Source: an uncultured Bacteroidales bacterium
Lineage (GTDB): Bacteria; Bacteroidota; Bacteroidia; Bacteroidales; Paludibacteraceae
Length of the DNA stretch: 64,000 bases
Reading direction: 5' to 3'
Assembly (NCBI GenBank): GCA_902765485.1
Contig: CACWZZ010000001.1
Coordinates: forward strand, 124,001-188,000
Part shown: piece after piece, positions 40,433 through 48,075 of the stretch
How the letters are laid out: the number at the start of each line of letters is the position of its first letter
How positions within the stretch are numbered: the first letter of the stretch is position 1
Position numbers and translations under genes: made by a program
The notes under the pieces: generated by a model
What the model saw: only the letters and a program-made list of their open reading frames with translations
Databases searched by the model: none
What the model was told of the DNA's origin: nothing

Positions 40433-41824
40433 CTACTGCGCCTCCTCGATTAGTTCTAGATCTGCACCCACTTTATAGGCTGGCTGGCGAAAAGCTACAC
40501 ACATAAGCGCAAAGCGATCTGCGCGCTCTAGGTTTGTATAGCGTTTCACTGCCTCGCTATTCTCACTATGCAAGCCGGCTGCATATTCATTTATCTGCAC
40601 TTTGTTCAGCATATCTACGTGCGTTTTGCGTGCTAGTTTGCTGCTGCCAAATTCATATAGCGGGCGGTACTCATTAGTTCCGGTCTCTGCGTTGTACTTT
40701 GTTACTTTGCGATCTATTCCGCAAGCTTTTAGCAGGTCTTTTATTTTGGCATTGTAGCCACTAGCGCCGTAGCGGTTGCGCAGGATAGGAAACGAAAAGC
40801 CGCAGCCCTTTATGATATCTAGTGCATAGCGCATGATAGGTGTCTCTACCTCGCTATAGTCTGCTGCGGCCTCTGCGGTCTTTTCCGGCAAATAGTGGAT
40901 ATAAGCAAAGCCGCTGGGATCTACTGCTATATTGTCCATAGATAGGCGCGCAAAGTCTCCCAGCCTACAGCCGAAAGCGCACTGCACTACAAAAGCGCTG
41001 CGGGTCTCCTCTAGTTTCGCTGGGATCTTTGCAGATAGTACGCGCTGCAGTTCCTCTGCTACTAGGTATATAGGCGCATCGTATTTCTCGCGCAGTACTT
41101 TGCGCGTGTGCTCTTTGCCTAGTCTCCGGAAAGGGTTTGCGTCTATCTCTCCAGCGTCCTCTAGTGCAGTAAAGAATGTGCGCAGCATCTTTAGCTTTGT
41201 AGCTGCTGTGTTATCGGATCTGCGCTCCGTTGGTATGTCGATAGTCTTGCAGTCTGCGTACAGCTGCGGCCAGTCTGCTGTATAGCGGTATTCGTCTAGC
41301 ACGAAAGCGCGAAAGTCCATAAGCACCGGCGCAGTCACTTGCGCGGGTGTTATGTCTATACGATTAGTAACTACTAGGAAGCGGCGCAGTATTCTAGCCA
41401 CTACGCTATAGTGTCTGCCTCGCGCATTGCCTATCAGTCCATCGCGCTCGCTGTCTGCTATGTACTTTTGGAAACGCTCTAGCAGGGTGCGCGGCTGTCC
41501 GGTCTCTATGTTAGGGCGCTTTATACGCTCTATATAGGTGTGCAGTGTTTCGCCGGTCATGGGTGCACCATCGGCGCGCATAGCTGCATAGGCTGCGGAT
41601 ATGATCCGGCGCTCCTCGCGTATATCGGCTACTAGTTCCGGATCGTATTTGCTCACGTGCTTTGCCGGTTCGCCGGTGTTATCCAGCTTTGCTAGGTCGC
41701 GCAGATCTGCTACTATGTCGCTGGGGTGTGTTAGATCACACTTGCGGCCATCTTTTAGACGAAAGCGCAGCCGGATAGTTCCGGTGCTCTTTGTAGTCCT
41801 CAATTTTAGCGTTACTTTTTCCAT
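40433..41824 (-). CDS. int: tyrosine integrase of the satellite
   Basis: A 463-residue recombinase, clearly different from the prophage one. R287 (CAFGCRLGDF), K396-x-x-R399 (SSKLARKTH; the usual first residue is His), H419 (GLHSEN) and the nucleophile Y429 (VKRYTN) are visible. It is transcribed away from its attachment site, whereas the prophage integrase is transcribed toward its own. Promoter at 41855-41886. Confidence 0.9.
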   Translation of the reverse strand: MEKVTLKLRTTKSTGTIRLRFRLKDGRKCDLTHPSDIVADLRDLAKLDNTGEPAKHVSKYDPELVADIREERRIISAAYAAMRADGAPMTGETLHTYIERIKRPNIETGQPRTLLERFQKYIADSERDGLIGNARGRHYSVVARILRRFLVVTNRIDITPAQVTAPVLMDFRAFVLDEYRYTADWPQLYADCKTIDIPTERRSDNTAATKLKMLRTFFTALEDAGEIDANPFRRLGKEHTRKVLREKYDAPIYLVAEELQRVLSAKIPAKLEETRSAFVVQCAFGCRLGDFARLSMDNIAVDPSGFAYIHYLPEKTAEAAADYSEVETPIMRYALDIIKGCGFSFPILRNRYGASGYNAKIKDLLKACGIDRKVTKYNAETGTNEYRPLYEFGSSKLARKTHVDMLNKVQINEYAAGLHSENSEAVKRYTNLERADRFALMCVAFRQPAYKVGADLELIEEAQ

Positions 41825-41854
41825 CTCGATAGGGCTTTATATCAAAAACTGGTG

Positions 41855-41886
41855 CAAAGATACTGCTTTTTTTTGATATATGCAAG
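41855..41886 (-). promoter_or_regulatory. promoter of the satellite integrase
   Basis: On the minus strand CTTG (41886-41883, one base off TTTG), 20 bases, TATCTTTG (41862-41855). It is 31 bases from the integrase ATG. Confidence 0.72.
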
Positions 41887-42027
41887 AATTTGCCCCACTT
41901 TTGCCCCACATTTTTGCAATTTTTTGCAATAATTTTGAAAAAGCCTGCAAAAGTGTATGCGCGTATATATGTAATATATAAGCAGTTACGATATTTCAGC
42001 GTTTTTCAAAAGTATTGTATTATTGAA

Positions 42028-42042
42028 TCCTGCATGGATCAC
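42028..42042. repeat. right attachment core
   Basis: Second copy of TCCTGCATGGATCAC, with the host-side terminator starting one base later. The preceding TTGAA plus the core reads like a tRNA T-loop/T-stem, which fits insertion into a tRNA gene whose body lies left of the window. Confidence 0.85.
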
Positions 42043-42073
42043 AAGCGTCTGAGGTTGCCTCAGACGCTTTTTT
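42043..42073 (+). terminator. strong intrinsic terminator (of the target tRNA)
   Basis: A perfect 12-bp stem AAGCGTCTGAGG / CCTCAGACGCTT (42043-42054, 42058-42069), 3-base loop, and a T run to 42073. Lying directly after the attachment core, it is probably the original terminator of the tRNA transcript. Confidence 0.9.
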
Positions 42074-42097
42074 GTGTCGGTAACGTATCACGAATAT

Positions 42098-42158
42098 CCC
42101 CCTAATCACCCCTTAATCACCCCCTTATCACCCCCTAATCACCCCCTTATCACCCCCT
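42098..42158. repeat. C-rich tandem repeat, about 11-bp unit
   Basis: Five units of the type TTATCACCCCC / TAATCACCCCC in 60 bases. The opposite strand has five G-runs and might form a quadruplex. It lies upstream of the FHA-protease promoter. Confidence 0.85.
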
Positions 42159-42205
42159 TTTGGCACGAAAAAAGGAAAAATAATTGTAAAAAAATGACAT
42201 TGTCT

Positions 42206-42237
42206 ATTGCATAATTAAAAAAAATACAGTATCTTTG
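42206..42237 (+). promoter_or_regulatory. promoter of the signalling cluster
   Basis: ATTG (42206-42209, one base off), 20 bases, TATCTTTG (42230-42237). Expected start near 42245. The flanking bases (ATGACATTGTCTATTG) resemble those upstream of the promoter at 51969. Confidence 0.75.
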
Positions 42238-42275
42238 CAGCCGAATTTATACCAAATGCCGCAGAAGGCGTATAT

Positions 42276-42423
42276 GAAGCCTTGTATTATTTGGAGGAAA
42301 CCTTGTATTATGTGGCGGAAGCCTTGTATTTGTGTGTATAGCGCATAGTGCATAGTGTATAGCGCATAGTGCATAGTGTGTATAGCGCATAGTGTGTATA
42401 GTGCATAGTGTGTGTAGTGCATA
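42276..42423. repeat. two minisatellite arrays in the leader
   Basis: Three copies of a GAAGCCTTGTATTATGTGG-type unit (42276-42330), then several copies of a GCGCATAGTGCATAGTGTATA-type unit (42331-42423) with small deletions. They fall within the predicted 5' untranslated region. Confidence 0.85.
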
Positions 42424-42497
42424 AAAGGCAGGAATACCATTATAACGGAGTTAGCCGAAAATCCGTAGAAGAGTAGGCACCCGAAAATCAAAACAAT

Positions 42498-44066
42498 ATG
42501 AAAACCATCTACATTGGAAAAGGAACTGACAACGATTATGTTGCCAATGATTCGACTGTATCCCGTAAACATGCTTCAATCACAGTAACCGATGACGGTC
42601 GGATAGTGCTGAAGGATCTAAATTCCACAAACGGAACTTTTGTCAACGGCAAGCGTATTCAATCCGAGGTGGTACTTCAACCGAACGACGTGGTGTTATT
42701 AGGCCGATATAATCTGGACTGGAAGAGCGTAGCGTCTTCTTCGAACGGAGGTCATACCCGCCGCGTGTCAGCATATAATCCCAACAAGAAAGTGATCGGT
42801 CGTGCCAATACATGTGATGTATGCCTGCCGTACGAAGATGTGTCTTCGGAGCACGCTTTTTTGGAGAAATTGTCCAGCGGCGAAATCGCAATAACCGACA
42901 ATCGTTCGACCAACGGCACTTATGTGAACGGCGAACGGATCAGTTACAAAGTGCTTCACAGCGGCGATGTAGTGACGATTTCGAAAGGTCATGTGCTGGA
43001 ATGGGAGAAACTGATGCCGGCAGCAGCTGCGGGTGCAGCAGGCAAGCAAGGGGCAGGAAAAGCGAATAATAATCTGACCTTTATGGTAGCCGCCATAGCG
43101 GCTCTGCTGATCGTCTTAGGCGGCGGAATATTCTATTATATCAAGCACAAGGCATGGAGCCCGGAGAAAGTTTATTCGACCTACAAAAACAGCGTGGTAT
43201 TAGTGGGCGCAACCGTTCATTACACGCCTTATTATAAAGGAACGAAGTTGTCTGAGGCTGCGTGCAATGAAGGTTTCGGGCAATACAGCGTGCAAGAAGG
43301 CGAAGTGTACCGCAAATCAATCTCCTGGACAGGAACGGGTTTCTTTGTGTCGAAAGACGGCTATATAGCAACAAACCGCCATGTGGCGAACATGATAGCC
43401 AAAGAAGATGCGGTAAACAAAGAGAAAATCCGCAAGCAGATAAAAGTGGATCTGGAGACCTGGTTCAATTCGCTATATGCTGCCTATCTGAGTTTGCGGG
43501 ATGCAGAAGCACGTACTAAGTACGCCAATGTGCTGAACCTGTTGTCGGAGATCTACCAGCACGAAGAGGACATAACCATCGAGTTGGAATATGATTTCCT
43601 CGGCGCCGCTTTGAACGATACGCACGTATCGACGCTAAGCGATTTCTATCCGTGTACCTTTATCCGTAATCATAGCAACGAAGATGTGGATGCAGCTCTG
43701 ATCCAGTTGAACAGCAAGCAGACTCCGGAGCACGCGGTGGTAGTCAGTCTGCAGGATATCTCGCGCGACAAGGATCATGCCCTTGGCAGCAAGATTTACA
43801 CGATCGGTTTCCCGCGCGCGTTTATATTAGGTCAGACCGACACAGGTCTGGAGGCGAATAACCAAAGCGGCGAAGTGACGCAGGAGCAAGGCGATATTAC
43901 TTTTGGTCACAATATCGTCACGACAAGCGGCGCGAGCGGTTCTCCTATATTTGACAGTCATGGTCGTTTCGCGGGCATAGTTGCGACGGTATGGGCATTC
44001 GGCGGAACACCAACCGGTTACAACGGCGCCGTTCGTCCCGAGCGCGCAGCGGAACTAATGAAATAA
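42498..44066 (+). CDS. FHA-FHA-TM-trypsin-like serine protease
   Basis: A 522-residue membrane protein. Two FHA phosphothreonine-binding domains (residues 1-75 and 95-170) carry the STNGT/RSTNGTYVNG loops and SRKHA/SSEHA motifs. One membrane helix spans 194-214. The extracytoplasmic part is a trypsin-like protease: H295 (TNRHVAN), D398 (EDVDAALIQL), S482 (GASGSPIFD). Thus cytoplasmic phospho-recognition is linked to an external protease, an inside-out arrangement. It heads the kinase/phosphatase cluster. Confidence 0.88.
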   Translation: MKTIYIGKGTDNDYVANDSTVSRKHASITVTDDGRIVLKDLNSTNGTFVNGKRIQSEVVLQPNDVVLLGRYNLDWKSVASSSNGGHTRRVSAYNPNKKVIGRANTCDVCLPYEDVSSEHAFLEKLSSGEIAITDNRSTNGTYVNGERISYKVLHSGDVVTISKGHVLEWEKLMPAAAAGAAGKQGAGKANNNLTFMVAAIAALLIVLGGGIFYYIKHKAWSPEKVYSTYKNSVVLVGATVHYTPYYKGTKLSEAACNEGFGQYSVQEGEVYRKSISWTGTGFFVSKDGYIATNRHVANMIAKEDAVNKEKIRKQIKVDLETWFNSLYAAYLSLRDAEARTKYANVLNLLSEIYQHEEDITIELEYDFLGAALNDTHVSTLSDFYPCTFIRNHSNEDVDAALIQLNSKQTPEHAVVVSLQDISRDKDHALGSKIYTIGFPRAFILGQTDTGLEANNQSGEVTQEQGDITFGHNIVTTSGASGSPIFDSHGRFAGIVATVWAFGGTPTGYNGAVRPERAAELMK

Positions 44067-44102
44067 AGATAAAATATTAACCCAATAAAACATACAAAAG
44101 TT

Positions 44103-44675
44103 ATGGCAACGAAAAAATGTATCAATGGTCATCAGTATGATGCCAGTATCTACGGCGACAATTGTCCGTTCTGTCCTTCTCACGAAGCAACCGCAATGAT
44201 TCCGAACGGTGGATCGTCCAGCGGCGGGGAGACCGCAGTAATCGGTCACGAGGCTCCCACTATTCCAATGAACGAAGGCGCGGGCGGCGAGTTCGCAGGC
44301 GGCGGAACTGTGATCCGTCGCGCAGACGGTCAGCCAATGACAGGCGGCGCGGGCGGCAATAAGAAACTGGTAGGTGTGCTTATTTCCTATAGCGTAGATC
44401 CGATGGGCGAGGTATATAAGATATATGAAGGAAGAAATATCATCGGTCGCGCTCCGGTGTGCGACATCGCTATTCCGAGCGACGAGAATATGTCCGGTCA
44501 GCACCTGCTGATTCTGTATGTAGAGGCAGAAGGAATCGTTTGGGCAGAGGACCAGAAATCGTCCAACGGCACGTATATCAACGGTAAGTTCTCCCGCGGC
44601 ATGATCGAATTGCACACGAACGACCAGATTGTGATCGGCGGCACCAAGTTTATTTTCTTCCAAATCCCGAGATAA
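44103..44675 (+). CDS. zinc-ribbon FHA-domain protein
   Basis: A 190-residue protein. The N-terminus has a zinc-ribbon (CINGHQYD ... CPFCPS, C6/H10 region and C26/C29). A Gly/Glu-rich linker with TxIPM and TVIRR sites resembles phosphothreonine tails recognised by FHA domains. The C-terminal 100 residues are FHA (IIGRAPVCDIAI; SSNGTYINGK). It is likely a soluble adaptor between the kinases and the FHA-protease. Confidence 0.85.
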   Translation: MATKKCINGHQYDASIYGDNCPFCPSHEATAMIPNGGSSSGGETAVIGHEAPTIPMNEGAGGEFAGGGTVIRRADGQPMTGGAGGNKKLVGVLISYSVDPMGEVYKIYEGRNIIGRAPVCDIAIPSDENMSGQHLLILYVEAEGIVWAEDQKSSNGTYINGKFSRGMIELHTNDQIVIGGTKFIFFQIPR

Positions 44676-44678
44676 ACT

Positions 44679-46241
44679 ATGGACAGCAAATATAATTATT
44701 GTTTCGTATCCGAACGCACAGACGTCGGTTGCAAGCGTCAAGCCAACGAGGACAATCTGGTACATTTCGAATGTCCGAACGGTTTGGTAGCAACGGTCTG
44801 CGACGGCATGGGCGGTCATGTAGGCGGCGCGGTAGCCTCCCAAGTGGCTGTAGATGCTATCCGTTCGTTCCTGACGGAGAACTATTTTGAGAATCCTCAG
44901 GAGGCGATCGGCATGGCGATCGACGCGGCCAACAAGGCTATTCTGGCTCGCGTACGCGTGCAGCCGGAGTTGCAAGGCATGGGGTCAACCTGCGTGATGC
45001 TCATCGTGCGCGACGGAAAAGTATATATCGGTTCGGTCGGAGACAGCCGCATTTATCTGATCCGGAGCCGCCGAATCATGCAGTTGACGAAAGATCAGTC
45101 TTTTGTTCAGCTCTTGGTCGATCGCGGCGAGATCACGAAAGAGCAGGCGGAACACCATCCCCGCAAGAATGAGATCACGAACTGTCTGGGAATCGCCGAT
45201 ATGCGTGCAGCTACTGTGCTGCCCGATGCGATCATTCCTGAGGCAGGGGACTGTTTCCTGCTCTGCTCCGACGGTTTGAGCGGCATGGTACCCGATGAGC
45301 GAATCGAGCATATCGTAAGCCAGCAAGGTACTTATACGTCGCAACAACGTGTGGATCAATTAGTTGAACTGGCGCGGCAAAACGGCGGTCTGGACAATAT
45401 AACGGTCCAGATCGTGGAATTTGCTGTCAGCCCAGCTGCGTTAGCGAAGAGACGTCTTCCTCTCAAATGGCTGTTTGGGCTGGTGGCTCTGCTTGTCGTG
45501 ATAGCAGCCTGTGCCGGTCTGTATGCATGGTTAGGCGGTGGCAAACCTGAGGAAAAAGCCGAGGTTGTAGTAGTGGACGACACGATCCGTGTGACGTTCT
45601 CGCCTGTTCCTTTTGAGGCGGAGACCCAACTTTCTATCATCCCCGGTGCGGAGATGGATACCGTTGTTCTGCGCGCCAAGGATAAGGCAGACCAGCGCGA
45701 ACCAATTGTCAAATCGGAGAATTTGTTCCAGCAACTGCAAACCCAGTTGCAAGGCAAAGCCGCCGAACTCGAATACCGTCAGGACTGCTACATCATATCC
45801 TCGTTCGACAAACTCTCATCTGACACGCTTGCTCTCGTTCTTCAAAAGGATTCATCTACCTATAAAGTCCAGGTGATCAAAGAGATTCCGTTACCGGCTC
45901 CTGCACCGGAAGCAGGCACTCCTGCTACCCCTGCAAAAACCGACAAAAAACCTGCTCCCAAAACGGACAAAAAGGACGACAACCCCAGCGCGTTAGACCA
46001 TGTTTCCAAAAGTGTCACCGGTGTGACAAAAGTTGAGGAAAAGGACCGCAAGGATCTGCAAAAAGAGGACGACAAAAAGGATAAACCCGCTCCTAAGCAA
46101 GAAACGGCACCGGAGGTAGAGAAGGAACCTGAGCAGCCGCAGGCAGCACCTGCTGAAACTCCAGCTGAAAATCCCGCTGATGGAAAGGCTACCGAAGAGT
46201 CCAAGTCTCCAGAGGAAGACCCCAAGAAACAAACCAACTAA
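44679..46241 (+). CDS. membrane PP2C-type Ser/Thr phosphatase
   Basis: A 520-residue protein. Residues 1-250 are PP2C: NED (23-25), CDGMGGHVGG (41-50), VGDSRIYL (about 119-126), CSDGLSGM and GLDNIT, the metal-binding set. A membrane helix lies near 266-287. The outer part (residues 300-400) is a small beta domain, followed by a Pro/Glu/Lys-rich tail. It opposes the two kinases encoded downstream. The start is 3 bases after the FHA gene stop. Confidence 0.9.
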   Translation: MDSKYNYCFVSERTDVGCKRQANEDNLVHFECPNGLVATVCDGMGGHVGGAVASQVAVDAIRSFLTENYFENPQEAIGMAIDAANKAILARVRVQPELQGMGSTCVMLIVRDGKVYIGSVGDSRIYLIRSRRIMQLTKDQSFVQLLVDRGEITKEQAEHHPRKNEITNCLGIADMRAATVLPDAIIPEAGDCFLLCSDGLSGMVPDERIEHIVSQQGTYTSQQRVDQLVELARQNGGLDNITVQIVEFAVSPAALAKRRLPLKWLFGLVALLVVIAACAGLYAWLGGGKPEEKAEVVVVDDTIRVTFSPVPFEAETQLSIIPGAEMDTVVLRAKDKADQREPIVKSENLFQQLQTQLQGKAAELEYRQDCYIISSFDKLSSDTLALVLQKDSSTYKVQVIKEIPLPAPAPEAGTPATPAKTDKKPAPKTDKKDDNPSALDHVSKSVTGVTKVEEKDRKDLQKEDDKKDKPAPKQETAPEVEKEPEQPQAAPAETPAENPADGKATEESKSPEEDPKKQTN

Positions 46242-46253
46242 TCCTATTTATAT

Positions 46254-47543
46254 ATGGAACTCCCGGGTTATTCCCATATCGAAGAGATCGGCAGAGGCGG
46301 TATGGGCTGCGTCTATAAGGCAATCGAAAACAGCACAGGCAGGATTGTTGCTATCAAAATGATGTCCAACAAAGTGACCTGCTATCCCGAATATCGGTCT
46401 CTCTTTTCCACCGAGGCGAACACCTTGCGTCAGCTGAACCACCCGTCGATTGTGAAAATCATCGGGAACACGTTCAGCGACGCGCAAGGCAATCTGTATC
46501 TGCCGATGGAGTTTGTGGAGGGCGAGACGATCTCTCAGCACGTGCGGAAATACGGCGCGTACAGCGAGGCAGAAGGTCTGCAACTAATGTGCCAGATCTT
46601 GGACGCGATGCAATACGTCTATAGCCAGAACAAGATCCACCGCGACATCAAGCCGAGCAACATCATGCTTCGTCCGGAAGGAGGAATATGTATTATCGAT
46701 TTCGGTATAGCGAAGGACACACATATCTCCACCGGAATGACGGTCGGCAACGTGATCGGAACGAGCGGTTATATGAGTCCGGAGCAGGCAACGGGTCTGA
46801 ATATCGACCATCGGACGGATATTTATTCGCTGGGTTGTCTGCTGTATTATATCTTGTCCGGCCAAGACGCAATCACGAAAGCGGATAACGATTTCGAGAC
46901 CAAGTTGCGCGTGCTGGACACCGTAATACCCGATATTCGCCAGATCAATCCCTCTATCTCTGAGAATACTTCTTTTGCGATCCAGAAGGCGACGAACAAA
47001 AACATGCTGAAACGCTTCCAGACCCCTGCGGATTTCAAGGCCGCTTTGTCGCACGAGGAAACGCGCACGGAGGACGTCTCCAAAACGATCATCACTATCG
47101 GGCGCGACACCGACAACGACATCACCATGTCCACCGACAAAGCGATCAGCCAACATCACGGACGATTGATCTTCATCAAACCGATGCCTACTGTGCAAGT
47201 GTCTATTCTGTATGAAGATTTCAGCACAAACGGCACCGGACTGGACGGCAAATACATCCACCAGGCCCAGGAACACATCTCGCTTGCCCCGATCGATCAA
47301 ATGCCGGAGATACTGCTTGCCGGCAGGCCGGAGAACAAGGTGAGCTGGGACGAAGTAGAAAAGATTTACCGCCAGAAGACGGGACATTCTCTCTTTGTGC
47401 TGCCCGCACCGGAGGAGGACTCTCCGACACTCATCAATATCCCCTCCAAACCGAATCCGAATCCATCCGCTTCGATCTGGAAATGGGTAGTACTCATTAC
47501 TCTCTTTATTCTAATCATCATTATCATATTAGCCAACCTATGA
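46254..47543 (+). CDS. Ser/Thr kinase with FHA domain and C-terminal anchor
   Basis: A 429-residue Hanks-type kinase. Gly loop GRGGMGCVYKA, K35, HRDIKPSN with D131, DFG (149-151) and GTSGYMSPEQ (activation segment) are intact. Residues about 280-370 form an FHA domain (TIGRDTDNDITM; STNGTGLDG). The last 25 residues are one membrane helix, tail-anchored. It probably phosphorylates the FHA partners. Its stop overlaps the next ATG. Confidence 0.9.
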   Translation: MELPGYSHIEEIGRGGMGCVYKAIENSTGRIVAIKMMSNKVTCYPEYRSLFSTEANTLRQLNHPSIVKIIGNTFSDAQGNLYLPMEFVEGETISQHVRKYGAYSEAEGLQLMCQILDAMQYVYSQNKIHRDIKPSNIMLRPEGGICIIDFGIAKDTHISTGMTVGNVIGTSGYMSPEQATGLNIDHRTDIYSLGCLLYYILSGQDAITKADNDFETKLRVLDTVIPDIRQINPSISENTSFAIQKATNKNMLKRFQTPADFKAALSHEETRTEDVSKTIITIGRDTDNDITMSTDKAISQHHGRLIFIKPMPTVQVSILYEDFSTNGTGLDGKYIHQAQEHISLAPIDQMPEILLAGRPENKVSWDEVEKIYRQKTGHSLFVLPAPEEDSPTLINIPSKPNPNPSASIWKWVVLITLFILIIIIILANL

Positions 47544-48043
47544 AAACGCTAATCATTGGAAAAAGCCCTAAATGCGACATCGTCATAAGCAACGATTATG
47601 TCAGTCGCGAGCATGCCGAAATAAGTATCGTCGGCAACCAGTATGTATATTATGACCACAGCAAAAACGGAAGTTCAATAGGCGGTCGGATTATCAACAA
47701 TGAACGTGTGACGGTGGCTCCCGGTACAGAGATCCTGCTTGCCAACCGTGTGCCCCTTCCGTGGACCCAGATCTATATGATGCTGCCGATGCAAGGAGTG
47801 GTGGTAGGCGAGTCCGGCACCCAAGTGGATCGCGTGGCTCCGGTGGCAGATGTGCCGCCTGTGGCTGCCGAGAAAATTCCGGCGTGGGTATATGTCGTCT
47901 CGTTCATTATTCCGATTGCCGGATGGATCATGTATTTTGTATGGCGGGATGAAAACTACCCCAAAGCCAAAGCGGCTTCAAATTGGGCATGGATCGGATT
48001 CGGAGTGAACTTCCTTTTAGGCATGCTGGCAGGAGCAGCCTGA
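47540..48043 (+). CDS. FHA-domain membrane protein
   Basis: A 167-residue protein starting at ATG 47540, which overlaps the kinase stop by four bases. Residues 1-75 are FHA (IIGKSPKCDIVIS; SREHAEI; SKNGSSIGG). After a Val/Pro-rich linker there are two membrane helices (about 117-136 and 147-165). It likely recruits phosphorylated partners to the membrane. Confidence 0.86.
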   Translation: MKTLIIGKSPKCDIVISNDYVSREHAEISIVGNQYVYYDHSKNGSSIGGRIINNERVTVAPGTEILLANRVPLPWTQIYMMLPMQGVVVGESGTQVDRVAPVADVPPVAAEKIPAWVYVVSFIIPIAGWIMYFVWRDENYPKAKAASNWAWIGFGVNFLLGMLAGAA

Positions 48044-48075
48044 TATTGATCAACCATTGAAAAAAACATACAGTT

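Larger units (their letters stand above)
36510..42042. mobile_element. 5.5-kb phage satellite-like element
   Basis: Bounded by the 15-bp direct repeat, with integrase at one end and seven leftward genes: integrase, two unknown proteins, excisionase-like HTH, replication-type protein, VRR-NUC-like nuclease and small-terminase-like protein. No capsid, portal, tail or large terminase gene is present. Base use is distinct (CTAG- and GCTGC-rich) from both the prophage and the host. The gene set (int, xis, rep, terS) is that of phage-inducible chromosomal islands, here in a much reduced form. Confidence 0.82.
42074..42497. other. repeat-rich non-coding leader region
   Basis: This gap holds a C-rich tandem array, a promoter and two AT/GT-rich minisatellite arrays that make up most of the 250-base leader before the FHA-protease gene. 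A minus frame across the arrays (42204-42572) is repetitive and not a gene. Confidence 0.75.

Noticed and set aside
42204-42572. Minus-strand frame of 122 residues
   Set aside because: It is made largely of translated minisatellite repeats (HYALYT units) and overlaps the FHA-protease start; not a gene.
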